A stretch of 64,000 nucleotides of DNA, from the NCBI RefSeq assembly GCF_000406165.1, contig NZ_CM001977.1, positions 2,865,064-2,929,063 of the forward strand, written 5' to 3'. The notes beneath the pieces were generated by a model. The model saw only the letters and a program-made list of their open reading frames with translations. It was not told the origin of the DNA and made no database searches. Positions 44,883 to 54,270 of the stretch are shown here, piece after piece (position 1 is the stretch's first letter; the number at the start of each line of letters is the position of its first letter). This DNA comes from Dickeya zeae NCPPB 2538 (GTDB taxonomy: Bacteria; Pseudomonadota; Gammaproteobacteria; Enterobacterales; Enterobacteriaceae). The position numbers and the translations under genes are program-made.

Positions 44883-46280
44883 TTATTTCCCCCCGCCGCC
44901 CAACACATTATACAGCGTGATCAGATTATCCAGCCGCGACTGCTCCAGGCTGAATAACGACTGACGGGCACTGTACAACGTGCGCTGGGCATCCAGTACG
45001 TTAAGGTAGGTATCGACCCCTGCCTGGTAGCGGTTGCTGGCCAATTGATAGCTACGTTCGGCCGCCGTCACGTAATCTCGCTGTGCCGCCTGTTGCTCAT
45101 CAATCGTTCCTTTACGCGCCAGCGCATCGGCCACTTCGCGAAATGCGGTCTGCACCGTTTTCTCGTAACTGGCGACATAACCCTGCTTTTCTGCTTCGGC
45201 ATAGCGTAACGCCGACAGATTGGCTCCCCCGTCAAAGATAGGCAGACTGACGGACGGTGCCAGCGACCACACGTGAGCACCACCACTGAACAGTGATGAC
45301 AGCGCCTCGCTACTCAAACCGTTGCTGGCAGTCAGGGTAATACTGGGGAAAAACGCCGCACGGGCCGCGCCAATATTGGCATTGGCCGATTTCAGCGTAT
45401 GTTCTGCGGCCTGTACATCCGGACGGCGCAACAACACGGCAGACGAAATACCGGCGGCAACCGGTTTCACCGCCTGCGACAACGATGCCACATCGCCCGG
45501 CAGTAGCGCCTCCGGTACGGGTCGTCCGGCTAACAAATCGAGCGCATTTTTATCCTGCGCTTCGGTGGTTAGCGCGCTGGCGACATCGGCACGAGCCTGT
45601 TGATAGACGGTTTCCGCTTGCGCGACATCCACCGCCGATGCCACACCATTACGCAATCGGCTGCGGGTTACCGCCAGTGATTGTCCGGCACTCTCCATCG
45701 TCTGGCGTGCCAGCGTCAGATTGCTGCGGGCCGTTGCCAGCGCCACCCAGGCTGTCGCCGTATCGGCAATCAGCGTCAGGCGGGTACTGGTGGCGGTCGC
45801 GGCACTGGACAAATACGCCTCCCGCGCCGCCCCCGTCAGACTGCGGTTTTTCCCAAACAGATCGAGCGTAAATGCGCTGGTAGATAAGCTGGCACCATAA
45901 CTGCTGCTTAGCACGGTGCTGTCACTGCCACTGATGAGTGACCGGCTGCGATCACCGTCTATACCGGCGTTAATCGTCGGCAACAAGGTTGCCCGTTGTT
46001 CGCCAAGCTGCGCCCGTGCCGCCTCCACATCGGCAATCGCTTTACGCAGATCCCGGTTATCCGATAACGCCATCTCCACCACCTGGCGCAATTTGTCATC
46101 CACCATCACCTCTCGCCAGGGAATATCCTCTGCGGGTGGGTGAGCCTGCGCTGTCGCCGGATAGGATGCGCCTTGCGGCCAGGCGGCAGGCACCGGTGCG
46201 GATGGCCGTTGATAGTGCGGATCCAGTGAACAACCGGATAACAGCAGGCTGCCGCCCAATACCATCATGATAACGCGCAT
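44883..46280 (-). CDS. Outer-membrane efflux lipoprotein (OprM/NodT family)
   Basis: 465 residues. The signal sequence ends in a lipobox (LLLSGCSLDPHY), so the mature protein is lipid-anchored like OprM and unlike TolC. Two outer-membrane-efflux repeats give the alpha-barrel: DLFGKNRSLTGAAREAY, LTLIADTATAWVALATARSN, ASNGLSSEALSSLFSGG, SLPIFDGGANLSALRYAEAE. It is the exit duct for the RND pump. Its ATG overlaps the pump's stop codon by one base. Confidence 0.92.
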   Translation of the reverse strand: MRVIMMVLGGSLLLSGCSLDPHYQRPSAPVPAAWPQGASYPATAQAHPPAEDIPWREVMVDDKLRQVVEMALSDNRDLRKAIADVEAARAQLGEQRATLLPTINAGIDGDRSRSLISGSDSTVLSSSYGASLSTSAFTLDLFGKNRSLTGAAREAYLSSAATATSTRLTLIADTATAWVALATARSNLTLARQTMESAGQSLAVTRSRLRNGVASAVDVAQAETVYQQARADVASALTTEAQDKNALDLLAGRPVPEALLPGDVASLSQAVKPVAAGISSAVLLRRPDVQAAEHTLKSANANIGAARAAFFPSITLTASNGLSSEALSSLFSGGAHVWSLAPSVSLPIFDGGANLSALRYAEAEKQGYVASYEKTVQTAFREVADALARKGTIDEQQAAQRDYVTAAERSYQLASNRYQAGVDTYLNVLDAQRTLYSARQSLFSLEQSRLDNLITLYNVLGGGGK

Positions 46281-49200
46281 CAGTTTTCTCCCTGTGTAGA
46301 GGTAGACTCTACCGTTGACGGTGCTGCTGGCGTGCGGCGACCGGGGAAGGCCCGTCTGACCATCACAAAGAACATCGGTACCAGAAAAATCGCCAGTACG
46401 GTGGCCGTCAGCGTACCGCCGACAATACCGCTACCAATGGAGATGCGGCTGTTGGCACCGGCACCGGTCGCTATCGCTAATGGGAACACCCCGGCGATAA
46501 ACGCCAGCGACGTCATCAGTACCGGCCGCAGACGGGTGCTTGCCCCCTCCAGTGCTGCTTCATACAGGGTGGCCCCTCGCTGATAAGCCGCTTCGGCGAA
46601 TTCCACAATCAAAATGGCGTTTTTGGCCGACAACCCGATAGTGGTGAGTAGCGCCACCTGGAAATACACATCGTTTTCCAGCCCACGCACTGTCGCCGCC
46701 AGCACCGCGCCGACCACACCCAGCGGAATCACCAACATCACCGAAAAAGGAATACTCCAGCTTTCATACAGTGCCGCCAGACATAGAAACACCACCAGAA
46801 TCGACATGACATAAAGCGACATTGCCTGCCCGCTGGCCAGCCGCTCCTGATAGGAGAGTTCACTCCAGGCAAAGGTTGTACCGGCGGGCAGCGCACGGGC
46901 TAGCGCTTCCATTTCATCCATCGCCTTACCGGAGCTGACACCGGGCGCACCGGTACCCTGAATCTCATAGGAGGCCAGGCCGTTATAACGCGACAGGCTT
47001 TCCGGGCCGTAACTCCAGCGAGTAGACGCAAACGAGGAAAATGGCGTCATCACCGTGTTGCCACTGCTATCGGTTCCGCGGACAAACCACTTATCGAGAT
47101 CCGATGGCTGACCGCGAGACTCGGCATCCCCCTGAATGTAAACCTTTTTTACCCGACCGCGATCGATGAAGTCATTGACGTAAGTCCCGCCCCAGGCGCT
47201 GCTCAGCGTGCTGGTGACATCACTGATCGACAACCCCAGCGCACGAATTCTGGCGTAATCAAGGTCTACCTGTAGTTGCGGCATCTGCTCCAGATCGTTA
47301 GGACGTACCGCTGCCAGCCGTGGGTCTTTCGCTGCCGCAACCAACAATTGATTACGTAACGCCAGCAAGCGGCTGCGATCCGTATTGCCGGTCGCCTGCA
47401 ATTCAAAGGTAAAACCATCCGACTGCCCCAGCCCCTGTACCGCCGGAGGTGACATGGTGAATACCTGAGCGTCACGGATAACCGACAACGACTGCATGGC
47501 GCGTTGGGCAATCGCGACGGAACTGTTCGCCTGACCGGGGCGCTGGCTCCAGTTCTTGAGTGCCACAAACGCCATCCCGGCATTCTGCCCACTGCCGCTG
47601 AAGTTAAAGCCAGAAATCACGAAAATAGCCTCAACATTGTTTTTCTCTTCATTGAGAAAATAGTGCTCAATGCTCTCCCCGACTTTACTGGTACGGGCTT
47701 CGGTGGCGCCTGCCGGTAGCGTGAACATCACCATCACGTCGCCCTGATCTTCATTGGGCAGAAAGCCGCCCGGCAGCCGCACGAACAGTACGCCCATGAC
47801 GACAATCACTACGCCGTACAGCGCCAGATAACGCCACGGGCCGGTTATCACATGCGTCACGCGTCCGGTATAGCGTTGCTGCACATTTTCATAGCCCCGG
47901 TTGAAGCGGGCGAAAAAGCCGCTACCGTTAGACGGCGCATGCGCCACCGGTTTGAGCAACGCAGCACAGAGTGCCGGTGTCAGCGTCAGCGCCACAACGA
48001 CAGACAGTAACATCGAGGAGACAATGGTGATGGAGAACTGCCGGTAGATAACCCCGGTCGAACCGCCGAAGAACGCCATCGGCAGGAACACCGCGCTCAG
48101 TACCAGCGCTACCCCCACCAGCGCGCTGGAAATCTCGCGCATCGACTGTTCCGTCGCCGCCACCGGCGACAAGCCCTTGTCGCGCATTAGCCGCTCGACG
48201 TTCTCCACCACCACGATGGCATCATCCACCAGCAGACCTATCGCCAGCACCATACCGAACAGCGTCAGGGTATTGATGGAATACCCGAATACCGCCAGTA
48301 CGCCAAAGGTACCCAGCAATACGACCGGCACCGCCACCGCCGGGATCAGCGTGGCACGCAGGTTCTGTAGGAACAGAAACATCACCAACACCACCAGCAG
48401 GATGGCTTCAAACAAGGTATGCACCACTTCTTCTACCGATACCTTGATAAAGTCGGTGCTGTCTTTCGGGTAAGACACCGCATAGCCTTTCGGCATCTGC
48501 GCGGTGAATTCCGCCACTTTGGCTTTCACCCGCTCCGCCGTTGCCAGCGCGTTGGCACCAGATGACAGCATCACGGCGATACCGGCAGCCGGGTGGCCGT
48601 TCAACCGCGTGGTGGTGGTGTAGTCCTCATTACCCAGCTCAACCCGCGCCACATCGCCAAGATGTACCAGCGCACCGCTGGATTCACTTTTCACGATGAT
48701 GTCGCGAAACTGCTCCGGGGTTTTCAACCGCGATTGCGCCGTAACCGTAGCGGTCAGTTGCTGATCGCGGTTGGCAGGCTGCGCGCCGATTTTCCCGGCG
48801 GAAACCTGGGTGTTTTGCGCTTCAATCGCGGAGGAAATATCCGATGGCATCAGGCTGTACGCCGCCAGTTTGGTCGGGTCCATCCAGATCCGCATCGCAT
48901 ACTGGGAACCAAACACTTGTATGCTGCCCACCCCTTCCACCCGGGAGAGCGGATCCTGTAGGTTGCTGACCATGTAGTCCGCGATATCCGCAGCCGTGCT
49001 TTTATCGGTTGTGTCGTACAGCGCCATAATCAGCAGGAAATCCTGCTGGGATTTGGTCACCGTGATGCCTTGTTGCTGCACTTCCGTAGGCAGACGCGTG
49101 GTGGCTTGCTGTACTTTATTTTGTACCTGAACCTGCGCGGTATCCGGGTTGGTGCCCTGCGCAAAGGTGGCGGTGATGCGGACATCACCACTCGAATCGC

Positions 49201-49447
49201 TGGATGACGAAAAATAGAGTAGCCCGTCAAGCCCGGTGAGCTGCTGTTCAATCACCTGGGTCACACTGTTTTCCAGCACATCAGCGGAAGCGCCGGGGTA
49301 ACTGGCTTTGATAGCGATAGACGGCGGAGCCACATCCGGGTATTGCGCCACCGGCAGCGACTCTATTGACAACGCCCCCGCCAGCATAATCACGATAGCG
49401 AGTACCCAGGCAAACACGGGTCGATGAATAAAGAAACGGGAGAACAT
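46280..49447 (-). CDS. RND multidrug efflux pump, inner-membrane transporter (HAE-1, AcrB-like)
   Basis: 1055 residues, 12 membrane helices with two large periplasmic loops. The start MFSRFFIHRPVFAWVLAIVI and SLPVAQYPDVAPPSIAIKASYPGAS are typical of AcrB-type pumps. LVDDAIVVVENVERLM in helix 4 holds the paired Asp residues that relay protons. ALTLTPALCAALLKP and the second-half ATTIGLSAKNAILIVEFAE follow. It exports hydrophobic and amphiphilic drugs and plant phenolics. It is second of three genes; 2 bases separate it from the adaptor. Confidence 0.94.
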   Translation of the reverse strand: MFSRFFIHRPVFAWVLAIVIMLAGALSIESLPVAQYPDVAPPSIAIKASYPGASADVLENSVTQVIEQQLTGLDGLLYFSSSSDSSGDVRITATFAQGTNPDTAQVQVQNKVQQATTRLPTEVQQQGITVTKSQQDFLLIMALYDTTDKSTAADIADYMVSNLQDPLSRVEGVGSIQVFGSQYAMRIWMDPTKLAAYSLMPSDISSAIEAQNTQVSAGKIGAQPANRDQQLTATVTAQSRLKTPEQFRDIIVKSESSGALVHLGDVARVELGNEDYTTTTRLNGHPAAGIAVMLSSGANALATAERVKAKVAEFTAQMPKGYAVSYPKDSTDFIKVSVEEVVHTLFEAILLVVLVMFLFLQNLRATLIPAVAVPVVLLGTFGVLAVFGYSINTLTLFGMVLAIGLLVDDAIVVVENVERLMRDKGLSPVAATEQSMREISSALVGVALVLSAVFLPMAFFGGSTGVIYRQFSITIVSSMLLSVVVALTLTPALCAALLKPVAHAPSNGSGFFARFNRGYENVQQRYTGRVTHVITGPWRYLALYGVVIVVMGVLFVRLPGGFLPNEDQGDVMVMFTLPAGATEARTSKVGESIEHYFLNEEKNNVEAIFVISGFNFSGSGQNAGMAFVALKNWSQRPGQANSSVAIAQRAMQSLSVIRDAQVFTMSPPAVQGLGQSDGFTFELQATGNTDRSRLLALRNQLLVAAAKDPRLAAVRPNDLEQMPQLQVDLDYARIRALGLSISDVTSTLSSAWGGTYVNDFIDRGRVKKVYIQGDAESRGQPSDLDKWFVRGTDSSGNTVMTPFSSFASTRWSYGPESLSRYNGLASYEIQGTGAPGVSSGKAMDEMEALARALPAGTTFAWSELSYQERLASGQAMSLYVMSILVVFLCLAALYESWSIPFSVMLVIPLGVVGAVLAATVRGLENDVYFQVALLTTIGLSAKNAILIVEFAEAAYQRGATLYEAALEGASTRLRPVLMTSLAFIAGVFPLAIATGAGANSRISIGSGIVGGTLTATVLAIFLVPMFFVMVRRAFPGRRTPAAPSTVESTSTQGEN

Positions 49448-49449
49448 GA

Positions 49450-50595
49450 TTAGCGGGCCTCCGTCGTGCCTGACGCGCTCGGCGCTGGCTGACTCGTCGC
49501 CTCAACGGCGGTAACCTTATCGCCTTCACGCACCTTGTCGGTCCCCTCCGTCACCAAACGATCTCCGGCCGTTAACCCCCGGGTTATCAACCAACGGTTA
49601 CCGATCGCCTCGCCGGTTTCCACCTCACGCCGCTCCACCACCTGCTGGTTATTGACCACCAGCGCGTAGGCATTGCCTTTGGTATCCCGCAGGATGCCTT
49701 GCTGGGGTGCCAGAATGGCATCGGGCACGTTAGCGGTCTCCACCGCCGCACGCACAAACATGCCGGGCAACAGCATATGGCCCGCGTTGGGGAACTCAGC
49801 GCGCAACGTTACCGAGCCAGTGGACGTGTCCACAGCCACTTCCGCCAGTTTCAGCTTGCCGGTCTGGTCGTAAGGCTGGCCATTTTCCAGCGTCAGCGTC
49901 ACCGCCGCCTGTTGCTGCTTCTGATGTGCCAGCATCGCCAGCCGCTGACTGCTTGACTGGGTAAGGTCGACATAGATCGGATCTAACTGGCGAATGGTCG
50001 CCAGCGCGGTGCTCTGACTGGCGGTGACCAGCGCACCCGGCGTTACCGATGAAATGCCGATACGACCGGATATCGGTGCGGTAATCCGCGTGTACGCCAG
50101 GTTGATTTGCGCGGTTTTCAGCGCGGCGGCTTTCTCCGCCACGCTGGCGACGTCCTCTTCATACGTGGCCTGAGCGTCATCCGCGTCCTGCTGCGCTACC
50201 CCCTCGTCTTTCAACAAGCGGGCGTAACGTTCGGCTTTCAGTTTGGCCGAGCGCACCGTGGACTGGGCGTTTTTCAACGTCGCCGCCGCCTGATCGAACG
50301 CCGCCTGATAACTGGCTGGGTCTATCTGATACAACACCTGCCCGGCTTTGACTTCGCTCCCTTCGGTAAACAGCCGTTGCTGGATAATGCCATCGACCTG
50401 TGGGCGAACCTCAGACACCATCGCCGCTGTTACGCGGCCGGTCAGTTCGCTGTGCAAGGTCACGGGGGCGCTATGCAGCGTCTGCACGGTCACCGATACT
50501 GGTTGTATCGCCTCTGATGAAGCGGTGTTGCGCTCACATCCGGTCAGCAGCACGGTGAGCATACCGGCTGTTACAATAAAGCTCTTACCTCTCAT
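49450..50595 (-). CDS. RND efflux periplasmic adaptor (AcrA-like lipoprotein)
   Basis: 381 residues. A lipobox (MLTVLLTGCERNT) anchors it to the inner membrane. LTGRVTAAMVSEVRPQVDGI and QRLFTEGSEVKAGQVLYQID form the lipoyl half, followed by an alpha-hairpin (AATLKNAQSTVRSAKLKAER) and the second half TRITAPISGRIGISSVTPGA. It joins the pump to the outer-membrane duct. First gene of the three-gene operon, divergent from tetR with a perfect palindrome at its 5' side. Confidence 0.93.
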   Translation of the reverse strand: MRGKSFIVTAGMLTVLLTGCERNTASSEAIQPVSVTVQTLHSAPVTLHSELTGRVTAAMVSEVRPQVDGIIQQRLFTEGSEVKAGQVLYQIDPASYQAAFDQAAATLKNAQSTVRSAKLKAERYARLLKDEGVAQQDADDAQATYEEDVASVAEKAAALKTAQINLAYTRITAPISGRIGISSVTPGALVTASQSTALATIRQLDPIYVDLTQSSSQRLAMLAHQKQQQAAVTLTLENGQPYDQTGKLKLAEVAVDTSTGSVTLRAEFPNAGHMLLPGMFVRAAVETANVPDAILAPQQGILRDTKGNAYALVVNNQQVVERREVETGEAIGNRWLITRGLTAGDRLVTEGTDKVREGDKVTAVEATSQPAPSASGTTEAR

Positions 50596-50609
50596 CAGTC
50601 CCTGTCCTA

Positions 50610-50639
50610 ATATTGAGAATGAACGTTCATTCTCAATAT
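50610..50639. promoter_or_regulatory. 30-bp perfect palindrome, probable TetR operator
   Basis: Perfect dyad ATATTGAGAATGAAC / GTTCATTCTCAATAT with no spacer, 15 bases upstream of the adaptor ATG and about 80 before the TetR ATG. Length, symmetry and position fit an operator for the divergent TetR-family repressor covering the efflux promoter. The GAATGAACGTTCATTC core is like the sites of many AcrR-type repressors. Confidence 0.85.
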
Positions 50640-50717
50640 AAAAAATTTGACGTCAGACTTCTTATAAAATTTGCAAGGATAACGTTAACAAGGTTGTCCA
50701 GGCATTGGAGCAATGTT

Positions 50718-51314
50718 ATGTCATCACCCCAACATGAAGAGAAAACCCAGACCCGGCGTGACCAGATAGTCGCTGCTGCCCGCCTGTGCTTCCGTCGCTC
50801 GGGCTTTCACGGTGCCAGCATGGCGGAAATAGCCGGACAGGCGCAGCTTAGCGTCGGGCAGATTTACCGTTACTTCGTCAATAAAGACGACATCATCGAG
50901 GAGATCGTGCGTCGCATTGTCGATATTCGGCTCCAGCGCATGACGCCTGAAAACGGCGAACCCCAGCGTTTTATCCCGCTGCTGGCCCACCGCCAGTTGC
51001 CGGCTGACCTCGGCGGCGATGACGATGACAACCTGCTGATGCTGGAAGTGGCCTCTGAAGCGACCCGCAACCCACGCGTAGCCGACATCATGCGGGATGC
51101 CGAGCAGAAAATGTTCACCCACACCAGTACCTTGATAAAAAAACGTTTTCCGCATTTTCCGGATGAGGACATCGCCGCACGAACCGAACTGATCGCCGTA
51201 TTGTGCGAAGGCACGACGTTTCGCAGCTTAATTCCGCAGCACGCCCCGGTTGCGGTACTGGAGCAGTTGTATCAGACCCTGATTGATTCGTTATTCCCAG
51301 AGAAAACACCATGA
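50718..51314 (+). CDS. TetR family repressor
   Basis: 198 residues from the ATG at 50718, which has GGAG 7 bases upstream; the frame is open further up through the operator but that part is not translated in this model. The helix-turn-helix is RDQIVAAARLCFRRSGFHGA then SMAEIAGQAQLSVGQIYRYF. The C-terminal ligand domain is not assignable. It should repress the divergent RND operon, and its own operon with the Bcr-like exporter, from the palindrome at 50610. Confidence 0.9.
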   Translation: MSSPQHEEKTQTRRDQIVAAARLCFRRSGFHGASMAEIAGQAQLSVGQIYRYFVNKDDIIEEIVRRIVDIRLQRMTPENGEPQRFIPLLAHRQLPADLGGDDDDNLLMLEVASEATRNPRVADIMRDAEQKMFTHTSTLIKKRFPHFPDEDIAARTELIAVLCEGTTFRSLIPQHAPVAVLEQLYQTLIDSLFPEKTP

Positions 51315-52513
51315 CTGAAAAATCATCCCGTTCGCAGCTTGAGTACGCCCTGATTCTGGGGTCACTGGCCGCCCTCGGCCCGCTGTGTATCGACCTCTAT
51401 CTCCCTGCGCTGCCGCAGATGGCTACCGCGTTTGCCACCTCGACCTCCGCCACCCAACTCAGCCTGACCGCCGGTTTACTCGGGCTGGGTGCCGGTCAGT
51501 TGATCTTCGGCCCGCTGAGCGACAAGCTGGGCAGACGCCTGCCGCTGCTGCTCTCGCTGGTCATGCTGCTGTTGACCTCCATCTGGTGTGCGCTGGCGCA
51601 GGATATTGGTCAGTTGATCGTTGCCCGCTTGTTGCAAGGCATCGCCGGTGCGGGTGGCGCAGTACTCTCCAGGGCTACCGCACGGGATCTGTACATCGGC
51701 CATGCACTGACGCGTTTTTTCTCACTGCTGATGTTGATTAATGGCCTGGCGCCTATCCTCTCGCCGGTATTCGGCGGGCTGTTGCTGGGTATCACCAGCT
51801 GGCGTGGTATTTTCGCATTGCTGGCGGTGATCGCCTGCTTGCTACTGACGATGAGCGCGCTGCGGCTCCATGAAACGCTGCCTGCCGAACGACGCATCAC
51901 CGGCGGTGTCGGGTCGATGCTGTCATCATTGGGTAGCCTGCTGCGGGAGCGGACATTCATGGGTTTGTGTCTGGCGCAAGGACTGTGCGGTGCCGGCATG
52001 TTCGCCTACATCGGTGCCTCGCCATTTGTGCTGCAAGAGGTCTACGGTTTGAGCCCGCAGGCGTTCAGCTTGTGTTTTGCGGTCAACGGCATCGGGCTTA
52101 TCGCCGCCGGACAACTGGCCGCCCACTTTAGCCTGCGTTTTGGCGAACAGCGCGTCCTGCGCGCCGGGCTGGCTATCGCGGTGACTGCAGCACTGGTGCT
52201 GACGGTGGCGGGTTTGTTACATGCGCCGCTCATCGCTATTCTCATTCCGCTGTTTTTTGCCATCGCCATGATAGGGATTGTCGGCCCCTGTGCGTCATCG
52301 CTGGCGATGCAGAGCCAAGGCGACAAAGCGGGCAGCGCGTCGGCCTTGATTGGTCTGAACATGTTCATGTTTGGTGCGCTGAGCGTGCCGTTTACCGGGC
52401 TGGGCGGGAGCACCAGCGCGTTATCGATGGCGCTAGTGATTTTGGGGTGCTACTTGTTGGCGGTTACCGCCTATCTGTTGTTATCGCCGCAACCGCTCGC
52501 CCGAAAAGCGTGA
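51311..52513 (+). CDS. Bcr/CflA family MFS drug exporter
   Basis: 400 residues and 12 membrane segments. GPLCIDLYLPALPQMATAFA, SLTAGLLGLGAGQLIFGPLSD, KLGRRLPLLL and RLLQGIAGAGGAVLSRATARD mark the DHA1 Bcr/CflA branch (bicyclomycin, sulphonamide and amino-acid derivative export). Its ATG overlaps the tetR stop (ATGA), so the regulator and this second pump are co-translated. One effector may therefore induce both an MFS and an RND exporter. Confidence 0.9.
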   Translation: MTEKSSRSQLEYALILGSLAALGPLCIDLYLPALPQMATAFATSTSATQLSLTAGLLGLGAGQLIFGPLSDKLGRRLPLLLSLVMLLLTSIWCALAQDIGQLIVARLLQGIAGAGGAVLSRATARDLYIGHALTRFFSLLMLINGLAPILSPVFGGLLLGITSWRGIFALLAVIACLLLTMSALRLHETLPAERRITGGVGSMLSSLGSLLRERTFMGLCLAQGLCGAGMFAYIGASPFVLQEVYGLSPQAFSLCFAVNGIGLIAAGQLAAHFSLRFGEQRVLRAGLAIAVTAALVLTVAGLLHAPLIAILIPLFFAIAMIGIVGPCASSLAMQSQGDKAGSASALIGLNMFMFGALSVPFTGLGGSTSALSMALVILGCYLLAVTAYLLLSPQPLARKA

Positions 52514-52552
52514 GCGGAAAAAAGGCAGGAGAAGAATACGTGAAAGACATCA

Positions 52553-52579
52553 ACCTTCACGGGTAGGCCCCGTGAAGGT
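52553..52579. terminator. Shared terminator after the Bcr-like exporter and the hydrolase
   Basis: An 11-bp stem ACCTTCACGGG / CCCGTGAAGGT with a 5-base loop between convergent genes. GATCTTTCTTT follows on the plus strand. Confidence 0.75.
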
Positions 52580-52588
52580 GATCTTTCT

Positions 52589-53611
52589 TTACCAGAACCC
52601 AGGCCGCATAACCGGTAGCCTGGGTTGATTATTACAGCTGACCGTCGGTACCGTTACCCCGGTCGGAGCCGTTTGCGTGATAGGCTCACCCAGCGTTTGT
52701 TTGAACCAATTCACGATCTTGTTGATGATCACCGGCTGGAACCAGTTAATATCGCCATGACCAGCGCCCTCCAGCAGCACGTACTCCGCTTTGTTCCCGC
52801 CAGCGACCAGCGCTTCATACAGTTGCTTGCTCTGCAACGGTGAAACGACGGTATCCGCACTGCCGTGCATGATGAGATACGGCGGTTTTTTCCCGTTGAT
52901 ATGCCCCATCGGGCTGGCATTTAGCGCTTTGACCGGGTCGCTGGTAATGGTAGCGCCAGGGAAATCCCCAAATGCCGTGCCATTAACCAACAACGCTTCC
53001 GTTACCGCCGGCGAATCATGCACTACGAGCAGGTTTTCTGGAAGGCCTTCGCCAATGCTCAACAAATTGGAAATACCGTACGCCGAAACCACCGCCTGAA
53101 CATCCGACGATTTATCCAGAAAGCGCCCTTTATCAAAGCTACGCAGCCCATTCGTCGCACCGGTCATTTGCGCAACATAACCACCGGCGGAATCACCCAA
53201 CACACCAATTCGGTTCGGGTCAATGCCGTATTCCGCTGCGTGTTCACGCAAGTAACGCACTGCCGATTTGGCATCCTCAATCAGTGCCGGGTATTTGTCG
53301 GCCACCACACGATATTCCGCCGCCGCGACGACAAAACCAGCTTCCGCAAGCGCCATTCGCACATCAATGTATTTGGCATACGCAGCGGAAGCGAAACCAC
53401 CACCGGGGAAATAGACAATCGCCGGTTTAAGTGTCGTCGTACGTGGGACAAGCAACGACATTTCCAACTGCTGTACTCTTTGTGTACTTTTAATCTGGGA
53501 ATAAACGATATCATTAAGCGCATCAATTTGTTGGCGTACAGGTTTAACACGAATAACCTGTGCACCTTTAGTATATCCCATCAGATTATTAACATTCGTT
53601 GAATTAGCCAT
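52589..53611 (-). CDS. Alpha/beta hydrolase (esterase of the BD-FAE / acetyl-hydrolase type)
   Basis: 340 residues. The oxyanion segment is YFPGGGFASAAYAKY (HGG-type variant), the nucleophile GVLGDSAGGYVAQMTG, the acid in LIMHGSADTVVSPLQ and the His in LEGAGHGDINW. The closest remembered groups are esterases acting on acetyl, feruloyl or carbamoyl esters. There is no Sec or Tat signal at the N-terminus (MANSTNVNNLMGYTKGAQVI), which is unusual if it acts on plant cell walls; secretion by a signal-less route or cytosolic use are both open. The C-terminus is Pro/Thr-rich. Confidence 0.8.
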   Translation of the reverse strand: MANSTNVNNLMGYTKGAQVIRVKPVRQQIDALNDIVYSQIKSTQRVQQLEMSLLVPRTTTLKPAIVYFPGGGFASAAYAKYIDVRMALAEAGFVVAAAEYRVVADKYPALIEDAKSAVRYLREHAAEYGIDPNRIGVLGDSAGGYVAQMTGATNGLRSFDKGRFLDKSSDVQAVVSAYGISNLLSIGEGLPENLLVVHDSPAVTEALLVNGTAFGDFPGATITSDPVKALNASPMGHINGKKPPYLIMHGSADTVVSPLQSKQLYEALVAGGNKAEYVLLEGAGHGDINWFQPVIINKIVNWFKQTLGEPITQTAPTGVTVPTVSCNNQPRLPVMRPGFW

Positions 53612-54270
53612 AATAAATAAGTCCTTAAATGATTTAGATAAAATATTTTACAATCGCCTGTCAGGCGATAATTCCTGATAGCCATATTTCACCATTTCCC
53701 GAATAACAGCCGAATTGCGCATTGAATAACGCAATACATCGACTTTTTACGGTAAGGTAAATAAAAATTAATTTATCAATACAAGATAACAGCGAAAATA
53801 AAAAGACGTAAAATAAACCAAGCCATCATACCGATGTAGTGGCAAGTTAAATATGACGACATGTTCAGATAATACTTTTTGAACAACGCCACTATACTTG
53901 CCATTCAGAATATAAAAAAATCAGGCTTGTTTGTTGGTAAGGGGAAGAACGCCAACACATTAGAAAGAACACGCTTTATTATAAAAAAGAGATAGCAAAA
54001 AAATAACGTCACCTCTCTTTATTTATGGTCTTATTTTTAAAATGAATTAATTACGAATGCAATAATTCACAAGAGTGGGATTTAAAAGAATATATCCTAA
54101 ATAACTTAAGTTGCAGAATAAAATGCGCTGCATTTTGGACAACACAGCGCGTTGGCACATGATTATTGTAACGCGTCGAAGCAGGGTCACTGATACAACG
54201 CCAACGCCTGACACAGACGCTGACGCCAAAATACCAGTACCGTGCATGCCAACAGGCTGAGTTATCTAGC
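53612..54270. other. AT-rich gene-poor region between the hydrolase and fdhE
   Basis: About 660 bases, with no supported gene. The stretch near 54093 (ATATATCCTAAATAACTTAAG then TTGCAG) resembles one at 27920 (CTATCCCAAATAATTCGAG then TTGCAG), which is the edge of a repeat common in intergenic DNA of soft-rot enterobacteria. A GCGCTG / CAGCGC inverted repeat lies near 54125-54152. Confidence 0.45.

Noticed and set aside
54047..54247. 66-codon minus-strand frame near fdhE
   Set aside because: Lies in repeat-like intergenic DNA with no ribosome site or recognisable protein pattern.
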